From Peribolospora baueri (lineage: Eukaryota > Basidiomycota > Peribolosporomycetes > Peribolosporales > Peribolosporaceae), in assembly GCA_029717555.1 (NCBI GenBank), contig JAMDHS010000083.1, positions 1-64,000 of the forward strand: a DNA stretch of 64,000 bases. The letters run 5' to 3'. Position 1 is the first letter of the stretch. Each line of letters starts with the position of its first letter. The notes beneath the pieces are model-generated. The model did no database searches and had not been told where the DNA came from. It saw only the letters and a program-made list of their open reading frames with translations. Positions 33,787-44,658 of this stretch are shown one piece after another. The position numbers and the translations under genes were made by a program.

Positions 33787-33910
33787 GCTGAAAGAGATCG
33801 AAGGTGTGAGAGAGACGAAAGTGAACGCGGGTAGATGTCCGCTGGGCTCCTGCTGGCGGCGGCTGGTGGTGGTGGTGAGGAAGGGAACACGACCGTCGGA
33901 CGCGGCGTCT

Positions 33911-33984
33911 ATTTATTATCCCGATCGCGACGCGCGCCGAGTTCGATCTGCCAAGACGACGCGAGCCCTCTTTCCTCCCACGTG
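33911..33984 (-). promoter_or_regulatory. Promoter motifs of histone H4 copy 2
   Basis: A TATA-like GATAATAAAT (33911-33920, minus strand) lies about 125 bp, and a CACGTG E-box (33979-33984) about 195 bp, upstream of the ATG. The arrangement resembles copy 1, where two E-boxes lie just above the TATA. Confidence 0.45.
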
Positions 33985-35159
33985 AGGGAGCGGAATCAAG
34001 CGATTGGTATCCGCTCCCCAATGATCTGCTACAGAGTAAGGCTTCAAGACATCAGGGCATGCGAGGTATATCGTCAACTCGTGATGGGTGATCGAGGAGC
34101 CCGAATGTTGTCGTGCACGGGCAGGGGGGAGGCGAGAGGAAAACGAACGAAGCGCAACGCGTGTCCGTCTCATGAAACCGATACCAGCTTTGGCTGTTGT
34201 GAGACCTCCTCTGCAAGTCCAACAGCCGACTCTCCTGTTTCTGCTCAAGCACGGCAAAGCCTCGAGGTCGACGTTTGGTTCTGGCAGGTCATTAGTGGCC
34301 TGAGGGGCGGCATAGAGCGTTTCTCGCAGAGCCGGAGAGTGAATCGATGACAGTAGGCTATTTGGACCATGACTAGCGTGGGGAGGGGGACATGAGTGAG
34401 GATCTCCATGGAAGCATATAGTTTCCAACGCTGAAGCGCCAGAGTCGAGTCGCGACGGTGGGGGCCATCCTCTACGCGCCTGTGGTTGGCGGCGACGCCT
34501 CTCTCGGCATCTTTGTTCGTCGAAGTAAGGGTTACGGATGGAGGGACGGCCGTCTTGTCTCCTTGAATGGGAAAGCTATGAAGCGGAGTCTGTTCATCGT
34601 TTTGGCGCCCATATTTGGGATGTCCCGGACGGAAGGATGGCACACACGTGCATACGCTCGGCCTCGACGACGGCGCCGTCGACGAGTTGGACCTCGTCGT
34701 CGGACACGGCGTCCCTCGTCCGTCAGGACGAGGAGCGGCAAATGCGGATGGAGGGCCTGTAGCCGTGATGGCGCCGCGCCGATGCTTGGGCCGAGGAAGC
34801 GTCGTGCGTCTGCGTCTGGGCGGCGGACATGGCAGCGGAGGAGGCGCGGAACAAAGGGTAAGGGAGAAGAGAGCGCATCGTCTGGGAACGCGACAAGACT
34901 TGGAGTAAGCTGTATGGAGTGAGAATAAGTGATACAACTATGCACCACACATCGTCTAGAGATAGGAGGATGGCGAGCAGAGGAAGAGAAGAGGACGAGG
35001 CGCAAAACAGCAAAAGTAAGTCGGTTCGTGCGACGGGAATCTCATCGTCCGCGTCGTAGGTGACGCCTTCTTAGCTGGTCGATGCAGCTCAGTGCAACGC
35101 AACACAACCACGACTCTTTCCGGCGACGTTGCTGGGTTGACTTGGGAATCCGTGGTAAA
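33985..35159. other. Region without assignable gene
   Basis: About 1.2 kb. A 230-codon minus-strand frame (34937-34245) and several plus-strand frames around 34458-34922 are open, but they are compositionally biased (Arg/Pro/Ser), overlap each other and show no domain or splice pattern. A real small gene here cannot be excluded. Confidence 0.4.
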
Positions 35160-35525
35160 ATGACGATTTCTAGAGCCGTCGAGTCGAGTCGATCGTCACT
35201 TAAGGTCAGTACGTAGGCGAGGTCCGTCACCGTTCAATTACAGTGCAGTTACGCTCTGCCATCCGCCAGCATGAACGCACGCTTGCCTGTTCCCTGCGGT
35301 CGAATCTGGACAAGCTGATGAAGCTCATTCCGACGCTGGCGAGCGGGCAGAATAAGCAGACGTGCGAGGTTGGACGCAGAGATGGGAGAGAGCGACATGC
35401 ATGACGTCCGCCGTGCTTGCCGCAGCTCAGTTCAGAGGGCACCGCAGCACAAACCTCGACTTCCGTTGGATTCCCTCAAGAAATACGCGAGGACGGTGAC
35501 CGACGGCATGTATGACGACTTGTAG
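35160..35525 (+). CDS. Candidate small helical protein, three exons
   Basis: Exons 35160-35208, 35244-35361 and 35426-35525 join in consistent phases to a protein of 88 residues. It starts MTISRAVESSRSSLKVMQLR, continues with a helical stretch (SLRSNLDKLMKLIPTLA) and ends LPLDSLKKYARTVTDGMYDDL. Donors are GTACGT and GTGCGA, acceptors TTACAG and CCGCAG. None of the exons would stand out alone; the evidence is the phase-compatible splicing and the leucine-heptad-like spacing in exon 2. Composition suggests a helical subunit of a larger complex, but I recognise no family. It lies on the plus strand between H4 copy 2 and the WD40 gene. Confidence 0.4.
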
Positions 35526-35781
35526 ACCCACGGCGACGAACGACTGAGTGAGTGGCTGATTGACGGCTGGTTGTGTGTATGTACCGAGAAGAGAGCGACC
35601 ACAGCACAACGCCTCGGGTCTCATTGACCCTCACCGCGGTCCGTCTGTCTACGAACGCCACGCAGACATCATCCTTGCCGCCAGGGCCGTCGCCCCCAGT
35701 CTCCCACTCCCCTCCATCGCCATGCTACATCATCACCAGACCACAGCCCTTCTGCATTCATTCTACATCCCCTCACCCACA

Positions 35782-37997
35782 TCACAGACCAGGGGGAGCG
35801 CCGTTGGCTCCGCCGGCCAGGCCTCCAGGGACGCCTTCCCAGAGGCCATACTTTTTTCCGGGGTACGTCTGCCACAGCCGGATCGTTCCTGGACACACCG
35901 CGAGAGGAGAGAACAATGTCAACGGAGGAAAGAAGACGAGCAGATCGAAGAGGCTTGACGGCTCACCATCCTCTGGAAAACGCGGACGAACGAGAAGACC
36001 ACATTGGAGGGACAGATAAGTGACTTCAATCCTCCTGACTACTACACCAAGAACTCGGCCCATCTCAAACCGAGACCACAGACTCACCACTCCCGGTGGC
36101 GCCCACCTCCCCATCGGGGCTATAACTAACGCAGTGCACGGGCCCGTGGTGCCCTTTGTGCAGCTCCCTCTCCACGCCCGTCTCGTAGTCGTATATCCGC
36201 ACCCACCCGTCGCCCACGCTGCCCGCAATGAACCGGTCCGCCAGCGTCGGGTGCAGCGAGGCCGACGAGGGCGCCTGCGGGAGCGTCCACTTGCGTCGGA
36301 TTTGGCGGCTGATTCGGAGAGAAAGGGAAGACGCCGGCGGGGTCAGCGACGTACGAAAAGGGACAAAGCGAGCCGAATCGGTACGCCTTTGTCGTCGGGG
36401 GCTCAGAGAGCCAGCTCACCTCTCCGCGTCAATGAACAAAACGTCCTTTCCTGTCGTGACCGTCAAAATCTCGCCAAAGGCGGGACCAGAAGAGCGCTCC
36501 ATTGAGGTGATCGGATCTGGAAGGACCATCTCGTGTGTCATCGCTTGCGTTCGCAGGTCCCACCATCTTCGAAAGGGTAAAGGATGTAGGGACCGGCGGA
36601 AAGAGGTAGGGAGAATGGGATGAATCGGTGTGCCCACAGCCGTGGACAGATAGGAGAAAAAGAAGACGAAAGAAAAGTGAGTGACCAAGCGACGACGCTC
36701 GCACCAGCTCGATCGACCGCTGTTTCGTCCATAACCCGCAGCACCGTCCTTGAACGTCGACCTTGGTCTCGGCTCCTGGGACCGTCACTCTCGCGTAAAC
36801 CACGAAACCCTCCCACGCACCTAATTGCTTTATCCTCCCCAGCGCTCACCGCACTCCTCCCCTCGTTCGCCCCTCTCTCCCACACGACCGACTTGATCGT
36901 CCCACTGTGCGCCAATCCTCCCGCTGCCGTCGCTCCATTCGTACCGGGAGCACCGACCGCAGCGCCGCCCGCAGCGCCACCGCCGCCGGAAGAAGAAGCC
37001 GGGTTGAAAAAGAGCACGGGATCGGCGTCCGGCCTGTTCAAATCGAACAGTCTAAGCTTCTTCTCGTGCCCGCCAGTGAGGATGCGATCCCCGGCCGTGG
37101 AGATGGCGACGGTCCGAACAATGTGCTCGTGGGAGAAGGTGTGCAAAGGAGCGCCAGTGTATGTGTCCCAGACCTTGCTGTGGATGGAAGAAGATTAGAG
37201 GAGGAAGCAAAACGCGGGGAGCGTACGACTGAGCGGATGAGATCTAGGAATACGGAAACCAACGCTCCCGGGTGACGTTTTTCTCACGCGGTGAAGTCTG
37301 CACTGCCAGTCACCGCCCTGGCAGCGTCTCCTCCTGAAAGCTTGGCGCTCCACACGGCTCCCTTGTGTCCTAATTGTCGAGGGGAAGGGCAAGTTGTAGC
37401 GGAGCGTTGAGATTGAAGTACGAGGAATGGCGACTGAGCCGGTGTTGCTGGATTCCACCTCCAGGAGGCAAATGGGCTGAATGCCACTTACCGATGAAGG
37501 TTCCAATCCAGTCGCCCAACCAATCCCGAAGCCTGACGGAACGAATGAGCAGGTTCAGAAGGCGAAGACACAGAGCGCAGAAAGTCGAAAGATAAGCAAT
37601 AAAGGAATGAGTTCTCCAGCAATGAAGCCGTATGAAAAGGCTCTAGAAACAAAGACAGGACAAACGCACATTGGATTGCCGTCCTTGCAGCTGCTGAGCA
37701 AGAGGTAAGTGCCGTCATCCTGAAGACCGGAGAACTCGAGGTGGACGACTGGACGCGTGTGACCGGAGCAAGTGAGGGGGATCGCTTTCTGAAGACGTCC
37801 GATGAATGTATATGAGCGAGGGAGTCGCCGTTCGGTCGAGCATGAGCACCAAGCGACAGCGAGAGTAGTCACGCGAGCGACACGCCACGAGCGATCAAAA
37901 GCTTGTACGAGCATTCAGTCTACTCATCGCAAACCTGGGGGCCACTCACCCTTGGGACAGGAGCGGGAGAAGGAGAGGCGGAGACAACAGAAGACAT
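35782..37997 (-). CDS. STRAP/Unrip-like WD40-repeat protein
   Basis: STRAP-type proteins are seven-bladed WD40 propellers found with the SMN/Gemin assembly machinery in animals; fungal homologues are less studied. Exon 1 (37997-37950) encodes MSSVVSASPSPAPVPR. Later exons give IPLTCSGHTRPVVHLEFSG, LLLSSCKDGNPM, DWLGDWIGTF, GHKGAVWSAKLSGG with AVTGSADFTAKVWDT, HEHIVRTVAISTAGDRILTG with KKLRLFDLNRPDADP, SGTIKSVVWE with SAGEDKAIRWWDLRT and a last blade with HGPVHCVSYSPDGE and TIRLWQTYPGKKYGLWEG. A Gly/Ala-rich insertion of about 35 residues (SSSGGGGAAGGAAVG) sits between blades and looks like a disordered loop. The stop is at 35782. Related propellers such as eIF3i were considered, but the SADFTAKVWD and DLNRPDADP stretches favour STRAP. 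Confidence 0.87.
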
Positions 37998-39193
37998 GAC
38001 GGCCGGCGTGCTGGGTGCGCTGCGTAGGGGCTTGTGGCTTTGGTTGTTCAGGTGGAGGCAAGTAGAGAGGCCGCGGGCGGACTCGTAGATAGGTCGGGGG
38101 CGAAAGGATAGGGGGTGACGAAGAGGAAAAGAACAAGGCCAGAAAAAAGTGGAAGGCGGGGAAGAGGACGATGGGAGCGAACGTGGATACAGGGAGATGC
38201 GGCGGGCGTACAGGAGGGGTGATGGTCGCGCTTGCGCCTGTGCGAGCGGGTCCGATGGGGCCTCGAGTCGAGTGCAGGAGAAGCGGGAAGGAGAGAGGAA
38301 GAAAGGTTGCCCAAATTACACGGCAAGGAGGTGGAGGAGAAAGAAGAGAGGGCGGTGGGAGGAAGAGGAAGAAGTGAAAGGCGAGCGTTGACCGACGAGG
38401 ATGGGGGATAGGGATGGAGGAAGAGGAAGAAGATGGCGGTCGTCGACAGGCCCGACTGGCTCTGCTTGACGTTTGGTCACGTGCCTACCCGGCGACAGCG
38501 CACAAGCTCCGCCGCCGCGCCACGTCCGCCACAGGTGCGACGAGCATCTCTTCTTGGCTGCACTGTCGGTCGGCCAGCAACAATCTATCTTACCCTTGAC
38601 CAACTTGTGTAGCTACCCGGCGAGGGGGAGAGAGCAAGTGGCGCATCGAACCAACGCCGCTGGAGAGCGACCGTGTTGCGGTCAATGAAAGTCGCCCAGC
38701 CGTTTCGTTGACTTGACGCGATACGACTGACCCCGTCCAGCGCTGACTTAACACACCGAACAAAACCACGTCTTGCGCTCCTTCCTCACCTACCGTCGTC
38801 CATATGTTACCCCTTCCCTTCTCGCCCCACCGCCGCGTCAGGGGTCCCGCCTCGACCTTCCCCGCAGACTTCTCCACGCCCCCGCCCCGCCCCGCTTCTG
38901 GTGCCCCGTTGCTGCTGTAGAGCCAGCCCAAGAGCACGCCTAGGTTACTGTACTGCTTTCCTACGTATTATGCACCCCTCGCACGAGTCGAGCAAGTAAG
39001 TCGACGGAGCTCGACCCATGGTTGTGAGCTATCATTCTCCCGACTTCCATCTCCCGCCTCGCTCCAGCACCAGCGTACTCTACCCCGCCGATCTCAAGTG
39101 CGACCTTTACGACCCTGGGCTTTTACCCCAGCCCGATCTCGACGTCATACGCCCTCGAACGCGGAGACAAATTCAGAACAAAAGCAAACAATA
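37998..39193. other. Divergent region between WD40 gene and MFS transporter
   Basis: A minus-strand frame (38937-38590, GVLLGWLYSSNGAPEAGRGG... with a GTGAGG donor after NIWTTVG) looks somewhat protein-like but has no ATG or recognisable domain. I leave it unassigned. The rest is GA-rich low-complexity DNA near 38110-38440. Confidence 0.4.
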
Positions 39194-42100
39194 ATGCAAG
39201 AAGGTGAACAGCAGCGCGAGTGCGGCGTCTCTCAGAAGACTGTGCAGTTGTCTACGGTAGAGCTCGCCGACGCTGTGGACAACGACGGCGAAGGCCAGTC
39301 GCGAAATGGGACGACAAAAATAAGGACAGGGGAAGGCGGGAAATACAAACACTTCCCCTCTTTCTTCAAACGCTTGGTAGATAGCCTCCTTCCGGACGTG
39401 TCGGAGCATTGGAAAATAGAGAGGGAGGCTGTTGGGATTTCTTATGACGTGCATGAGGAACGCAGGTGAGTACGCCGTCGTGTGAAGGCCCTGCGTCAAA
39501 TGGGCTTCAGACCAAGGAATGTATTCGATGACTTCAGAGGTCGTACCGTCACGGATTGCCAATTTTTCTATTATCCTTTCATCGCTCACATTGACACGAA
39601 AAGGCTCAAACGCAAGCTCGACATTCGCATAGTTCCTCTCCTCCTCGTTCGTATCCGACTTTGCGCCTTCTAGGGTGGCCGTGTTTCTGACCATGTCCAT
39701 CACCGATCTGAGCGGGCACGTTGTCCCCTTTTTGTCTTCTTCTTTTTGGCCCACCATCTTCAAACTTACTTGCCCATGCACAGATCACCTACGTACGTTC
39801 CAAGCGCAGGCGTTCTCGAGCACGCCCAAGTGAACGTTCTCGGCCGATTTCTCATCGAGAGTTCGGCTCTCCATCCTCAGATCTTCAATCAATTTGACCG
39901 AACGAACTGGGCAAATGCTAAAATCGGTCAGTAAGTTGAATCAGCGCCTTGGAGGGATACAGTTTCGAAGTTTTCGTGCGCTCGCCCGAAGCCTTTCCGA
40001 GGCTGCCTCCCGTCACCGTGCTCGCCGTGCTGACCGCCGTGCATTGTCTCCTTCTTGGTCGGGACATCTCCAGATCCCACCTTTTCGAAACGCTTTGATC
40101 TGGATGATAATCGAAAGGCAGGTATACCGAACGGATGTCTTTCTTCAGCTGGAGAGCTGGTGTGCTTTTTCGTGCTCACGGATGCCGCTCACTGCTACTT
40201 TTTCCGCGGCCCATCGGGGTATGCTCTCCGTCTTTAAATCCAGTGGTTGACCCTCCTCTGCATCTTCTACGTTGGTTACTCTACCCTTGAAATCCCCGTG
40301 AGCCCGTCCAGCCAGCTCAGAGACTCTTTTTGCCTAAATTTTATTAACTTTAGGCGTTTGAATTACTATCTTTATGCCCCCCTCCTTCTCTTCACACCGC
40401 GCCTTATCTCTCACTCTGACGCTGTCCTACCGTTCTCTTATTTCTATTATGGTCGCTTCAGTCGAACATCATGCAGCGTATCGTCGGTGCCCCTCGGTGG
40501 TTCTTTTTCATCCTCACCTGGTGGGGTATCTGCTCTACTTGTGTCATCTTTGCTCAGAGTGAGTAGAGTTTGGTTTTTCAGGCACGTGTGGACGTCGACT
40601 ATCGTTGCGACATGCTTCTGTCCTCCCTCACGGCCTGGTGCGCCTCCTTCCACTTGGAATAGACTGGTCGCAAGCCGTAGTACTGCGCCTCTTGCTAGGG
40701 ATGGGCGAGGCAGGTGAGTGTATCATTGGTTATCCCGTCTCCATGAAGGAGAACGAGGGTCGGGACGCAACTTATCTGTCCTCGTCGAGCCAGTCGAGCT
40801 CAGGAAGTTGGTCCTTGACGGCCGGATTAGGCATATCATTCAAGCTCACTTCATCCCTTCTCATCGATGTTGGTACTCACTTGATATTTGACTTGCGCGC
40901 ACTGTCTGGCGGCACAGGCTTCTACTCAGGCATCGTGTACTATTTGTCTTTCTGGTCAGCATCTACTGCTTGTTCTTCCCTCTATTTTTCAATGCTCCGC
41001 TCAAATGCTTTCATGTCTCTTCTTCCCGCCTGAATAGGTACCCACCCCGGGAGCTGGCCTTGCGCATCGCGTATTGTGCCACAGGGACCATCCCAGGCAT
41101 CTTGGGAGGTTTCCTGGCTTTCGGCGCCTTGAGGGCTGATAATCCCCTGTTGCATGGCTGGGTGAGTCTCGTATGCTCCTGATTGTTTTTCCGCATCTCT
41201 TTGTTTGTCGTCTTTTGTGTCTTTGCGGCACTTTATGACCCTGACTCGCCTGGCCTCTTCCAACATTTGTCACGCCGACCCTCAGCAAGTGCTCTTTCTC
41301 GTTGAAGGCGTTCCTACCCTCATCATGGCCGTCTGCATCCTCTGCTTTCTGCCCGCCTTCCCATCCACCGCTTCCTACCTAACGCGTCGCGAGAAGTATG
41401 GAAGCTTTGTCTTCAACATTTCGGTGGTGCCGCAACGTCTGACGGCGCACTTGTCTCGCTGCAATCCGTTGGTCCTCCACCCTCACAGGCTCATCGCCGT
41501 GGCGCGTATCCAACGTGACGTCAAACCCACTCCTGAAGGCGGCATGGGGCCGTGGGAAAGCTTCAAGAGCCTGTTGAACGAGCCCAATATGATTCTCTTC
41601 TCGTTGATTTACGGTAGCGTCTTCATTGGAGTTAGCACCATCAGCAACTTGTAGGTCGTCTCTGTAAATTTTAAGCACAAGATGACTTGACCGATGTGTT
41701 TTGGTCTCTCACCAACAAACGGTCCTTCTTATGTTCTTTCGTACATAGTACGCCGACCATCAGTGAGCCAACCAGCTTCAACTTTATTCTTCTTCCAGTT
41801 GGACATCTTTGTTACCCCTGTTTTCCATGACCCTCACGGCGGGTCCTCTTCTCTCTTTTGCACCTCTCAGTCAAGGACATGGGCTATTCCTCCATAACGT
41901 CCCAAGCAATGCAAGTACCCCCTTACACTGTTGCCTGGCTCTTTACCTACTTCCAAGCCTGGTCAAGCGACCGTACCCGCCAAAGGGCATACCACATCAT
42001 GGTCTCCACCGGAATCTCTTTCGTCGGTTACGTCCTGCTCTCCGCTCGACTCAGTCCAGCGGTCTCGTATTTTGCCCTGTTTTTGGTTCTGAGCGGGAAT

Positions 42101-43030
42101 TTCTCTTCTATTCCTTTGATCTCGTGAGTTGGCTGCCAAAGGGGCACTCTCACTGCTTCCTTTGCCGACTGACCGGACCTCGTGAATAACGCTCTTTCCG
42201 TTCAACCTTTTCTGGTGGCCTCCCGGCTCGGATGGGCTAATCTTTGCGTCGCAGCGGGTGGACCGCCAACTCATTCGCACCGACATTCCGTCGAGGCATA
42301 GCCATTGGAGCGATGGTGAGCAGCTTAATCTATTTTGACGCTTCATTATTTCCACTACGACGTGGTACCGTTCGCTACTTACTGTGGACGGCAACTCGTC
42401 GTCGTTTCCCTTCATGGTCGTCCTCCGCGCGCGTGTCGTGTCATCACAGGTGTCTTTCTCCAACATAGTCTCCATCGCCAGTTCCTGGGTGCGTCAGGCG
42501 TTCGACTCATACGTCAGCCGATTTTGCGATGGGATTTACCGCGATGTCCGTTTGTCCGGGGGCTAAATTGGTTTTCTTTTTGCGTCTTTTGACGCTCTGT
42601 CATGACGTGCGCGCCTCGCCGGCATGCAGATCTATTTCGATCCAGAAGAGTCGTACCGGAAAGCTCACGGCATCGTAGGCGGGTGAGTTTGCCGTGTTCG
42701 TCATTGAAGTCGAACAAACAAAAGGGCCTCCGGCTCGTCTCCTCTTCGGCTCTTCACTCATCACCTTCCTCCATATGAACCGTCATCCTTCTCGTTCATC
42801 TCCCCAACATCATCCGTCCCGCCCCTTGCCGTCCACTCACCCAAACGAACAGCTGCATGGCAGCTTGCTTCCTCACCACCTTGACCCTCCGCCTCCGCTT
42901 CCGCGCGCTCAACAAGTCCAGGGAGCAAGGATTCGTCGAGCTGCTCCCCGAAGAGAGACGGCGCCTTGCGGAGGAGGGGGAACAGATCGAGATACCGGAC
43001 TGGGATCAGAGATTTCGGTTCATGCTTTGA
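39194..43030 (+). CDS. MFS transporter, allantoate/pantothenate permease-like (anion:cation symporter family)
   Basis: Members of this fungal MFS group import carboxylates or vitamins such as nicotinate, pantothenate, biotin precursors or allantoate. The N-terminal exon (39194-39465) ends HEERR and splices to 39604, giving EERRLKRKLDIRIVPLLL, the family's first-helix entry. Then come QFDRTNWANAKIG, FYVGYSTLEIP, RWFFFILTWWGICSTCVIFA, VVLRLLLGMGEAG, YPPRELALRIAYCATGTIPG, a TM6 block with VEGVPTLIMAVCILCFLP, WESFKSLLNEPNMILFSLIY, TVAWLFTYFQAWSSDRTRQR and a cytosolic tail ending DWDQRFRFML. More than ten introns are needed and several junctions, including those after the first helix and around 40600-40700, could not be fitted cleanly, so part of it may be damaged. 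GC content is visibly lower than in neighbouring genes. The ATG at 39098 is an alternative start. Confidence 0.72.
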
Positions 43031-43549
43031 GATGATCAGACGGCAGGATGGACGAGGAGCGCGAACGAGCATCAATCGGCCTTTCTCTCGCTTCCGATAC
43101 TCTCATCTCATCGATCACGCGTTTGCGATACCCCAGCGTGGGAGTCCGTGCGCATCGGCAGACCGCAACGCTCCAAGGAAAGATCAACGTATTTGACTGG
43201 CGGGCGGAGTGTGTTATGACGAAGCTCTCTGAAGCATCTCGTCCTCTCGATCCGGATGTGCAATGCCTTTGACGTTAGCAAACAACGCGTCGCCGCCAAG
43301 GAAGGAGGAGGCCAAGCGGTCGTCGTACAGGTGACAACCGGGATAGAGTTGGAAGAGGCCAGTCCTCCCCACGGCGAGCCTATGCGTCGACCCTCGATCG
43401 ACTTTGCCGTGGAGATGAATAAAGGTTGGAGCTTGCACGCGAACGAGACGGCATGACATTACTGCGTACCCAGACAGTAAGAAGACATCCATGTACCCTC
43501 CGTTCGCCCTTCTCTCATCCATCTATCCCGCAGCGACCGGGCAACTCAT
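43031..43549. other. Convergent 3' region, transporter and QCR7
   Basis: No gene is seen. Short frames on both strands lack support. Confidence 0.5.
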
Positions 43550-44232
43550 TTACTTCTTCGACACCTCCACGTTGTCCCAGGCCGCTCGCTCGGCTTCCTC
43601 CCTCTTGACCTGCTCAACGAGATGGATGAGGTAGCGGTCGTCCTGGTGTTGGGAGATGAGACGACGAGAACGGATATGGACAAGGCGACAAGGAGAGGGT
43701 CAGACAAACGAACCGTCCTTCCAAGGCCCTGACTCGGCCCACTCGAACGACGAAACTCACCTGCTCCGGCTTGATCTGCTGCTCCTTGGGCAAGTCGGTG
43801 TGGAGGATGGAGTAGTGGGATGCGCGGCGGAGACGCCACGCTCGGTCGTACTCTTGTCGGGGGGAGAGGCGGCCGAGGGCCTGGTTTGAGAAGAAGACCC
43901 GGAGGAAGCACGCGTCCAAGGTCGTGGGCAGGCACACACGAGATGAGAAGTGGTCAGTCGGAGGCAAGGCATAAGCGCGCATAGACAATCTAAGGGCCCT
44001 CGAGACCGCCATAGAGCTTGCGGGCTGAGACTACCGCGCCGGCGACGGGTGGAACGACGGACAGACTCACCTTCTGAACGGTCTCGTTCTCCTCGATGAG
44101 CAAGTCGTCGTACTTGAGGCCCATCTGCCTGTGGCCGGAGACGTTGGCGTAGACGTTGGCAAGAGGCCTGAGGGCCTTGAAGAGGCCTGGGGTGTTGACC
44201 TTGAGACAGTTGTAGAGAGAAACGACTGGCAT
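43550..44232 (-). CDS. QCR7: Cytochrome bc1 complex subunit 7
   Basis: Qcr7 (14-kDa subunit) is an accessory subunit of respiratory complex III on the matrix side. Exons 44232-44071, 43880-43761 and 43642-43550 are in phase 0 throughout and give 124 residues: MPVVSLYNCLKVNTPGLFKA, YANVSGHRQMGLKYDDLLIE, ALGRLSPRQEYDRAWRLRRA, LPKEQQIKPEQDDRYLIHLV and a Lys-ending C-terminus. The hallmark YDDL and the KEQ...KPE...DRYL stretches agree with the UQCRB/Qcr7 family, and the length is normal. Intact. Confidence 0.95.
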
Positions 44233-44658
44233 GGTTGCGGGGGGGCCAAATCGGCGGTGAAGAGGATGGATGGAGTTTCTTAAGATGACCGGCGGGCGAT
44301 GAGCGGATCGAGCCGGGCAGAGCGGGCCGCGTGCGAAGACGGAGGCCGTCGCCGCAGCAGCAAGAAGTAGCCACGTGGGCGCCGCGCTTTGCTCCGCCTA
44401 CTCCCGAACACGGGCGCGCTTTCCACTCGTGCGAGCCAGCATGGCCCGAGCGCTGTATGGGCGACCGACCGGCGTAGTTCCCGACTGCTTTGTAGAGATC
44501 GTCTCGCCGTTCTATTCACACCTTCAGGAAAAAAGGGTCAAGGAAAAATGGCACCAAAGTCTTACTTCCCATCACACGCGCGAGGCTCTATTGTAGCTTC
44601 CAAACTTCGATGCCCGGACGATGCGAGAGAAAGACAAGTAAATGATTCGGACCATCCG
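44233..44658. other. Spacer between QCR7 and the SNF2 gene
   Basis: This is the QCR7 promoter side and the SNF2 3' side. Nothing else is seen. Confidence 0.5.

Noticed and set aside
34245-34937. A 230-codon minus-strand frame upstream of the second H4 gene
   Set aside because: Arg/Pro/Ser-biased, without domain, and overlapped by equally long frames on the other strand; in GC-rich DNA such frames arise by chance.
39173-39781. A 202-codon minus-strand open frame opposite the transporter's 5' exons
   Set aside because: The plus strand here gives EERRLKRKLDIRIVPLLL after a clean GT-AG splice, a clear MFS signature; the opposite frame shows no domain and is probably a shadow.
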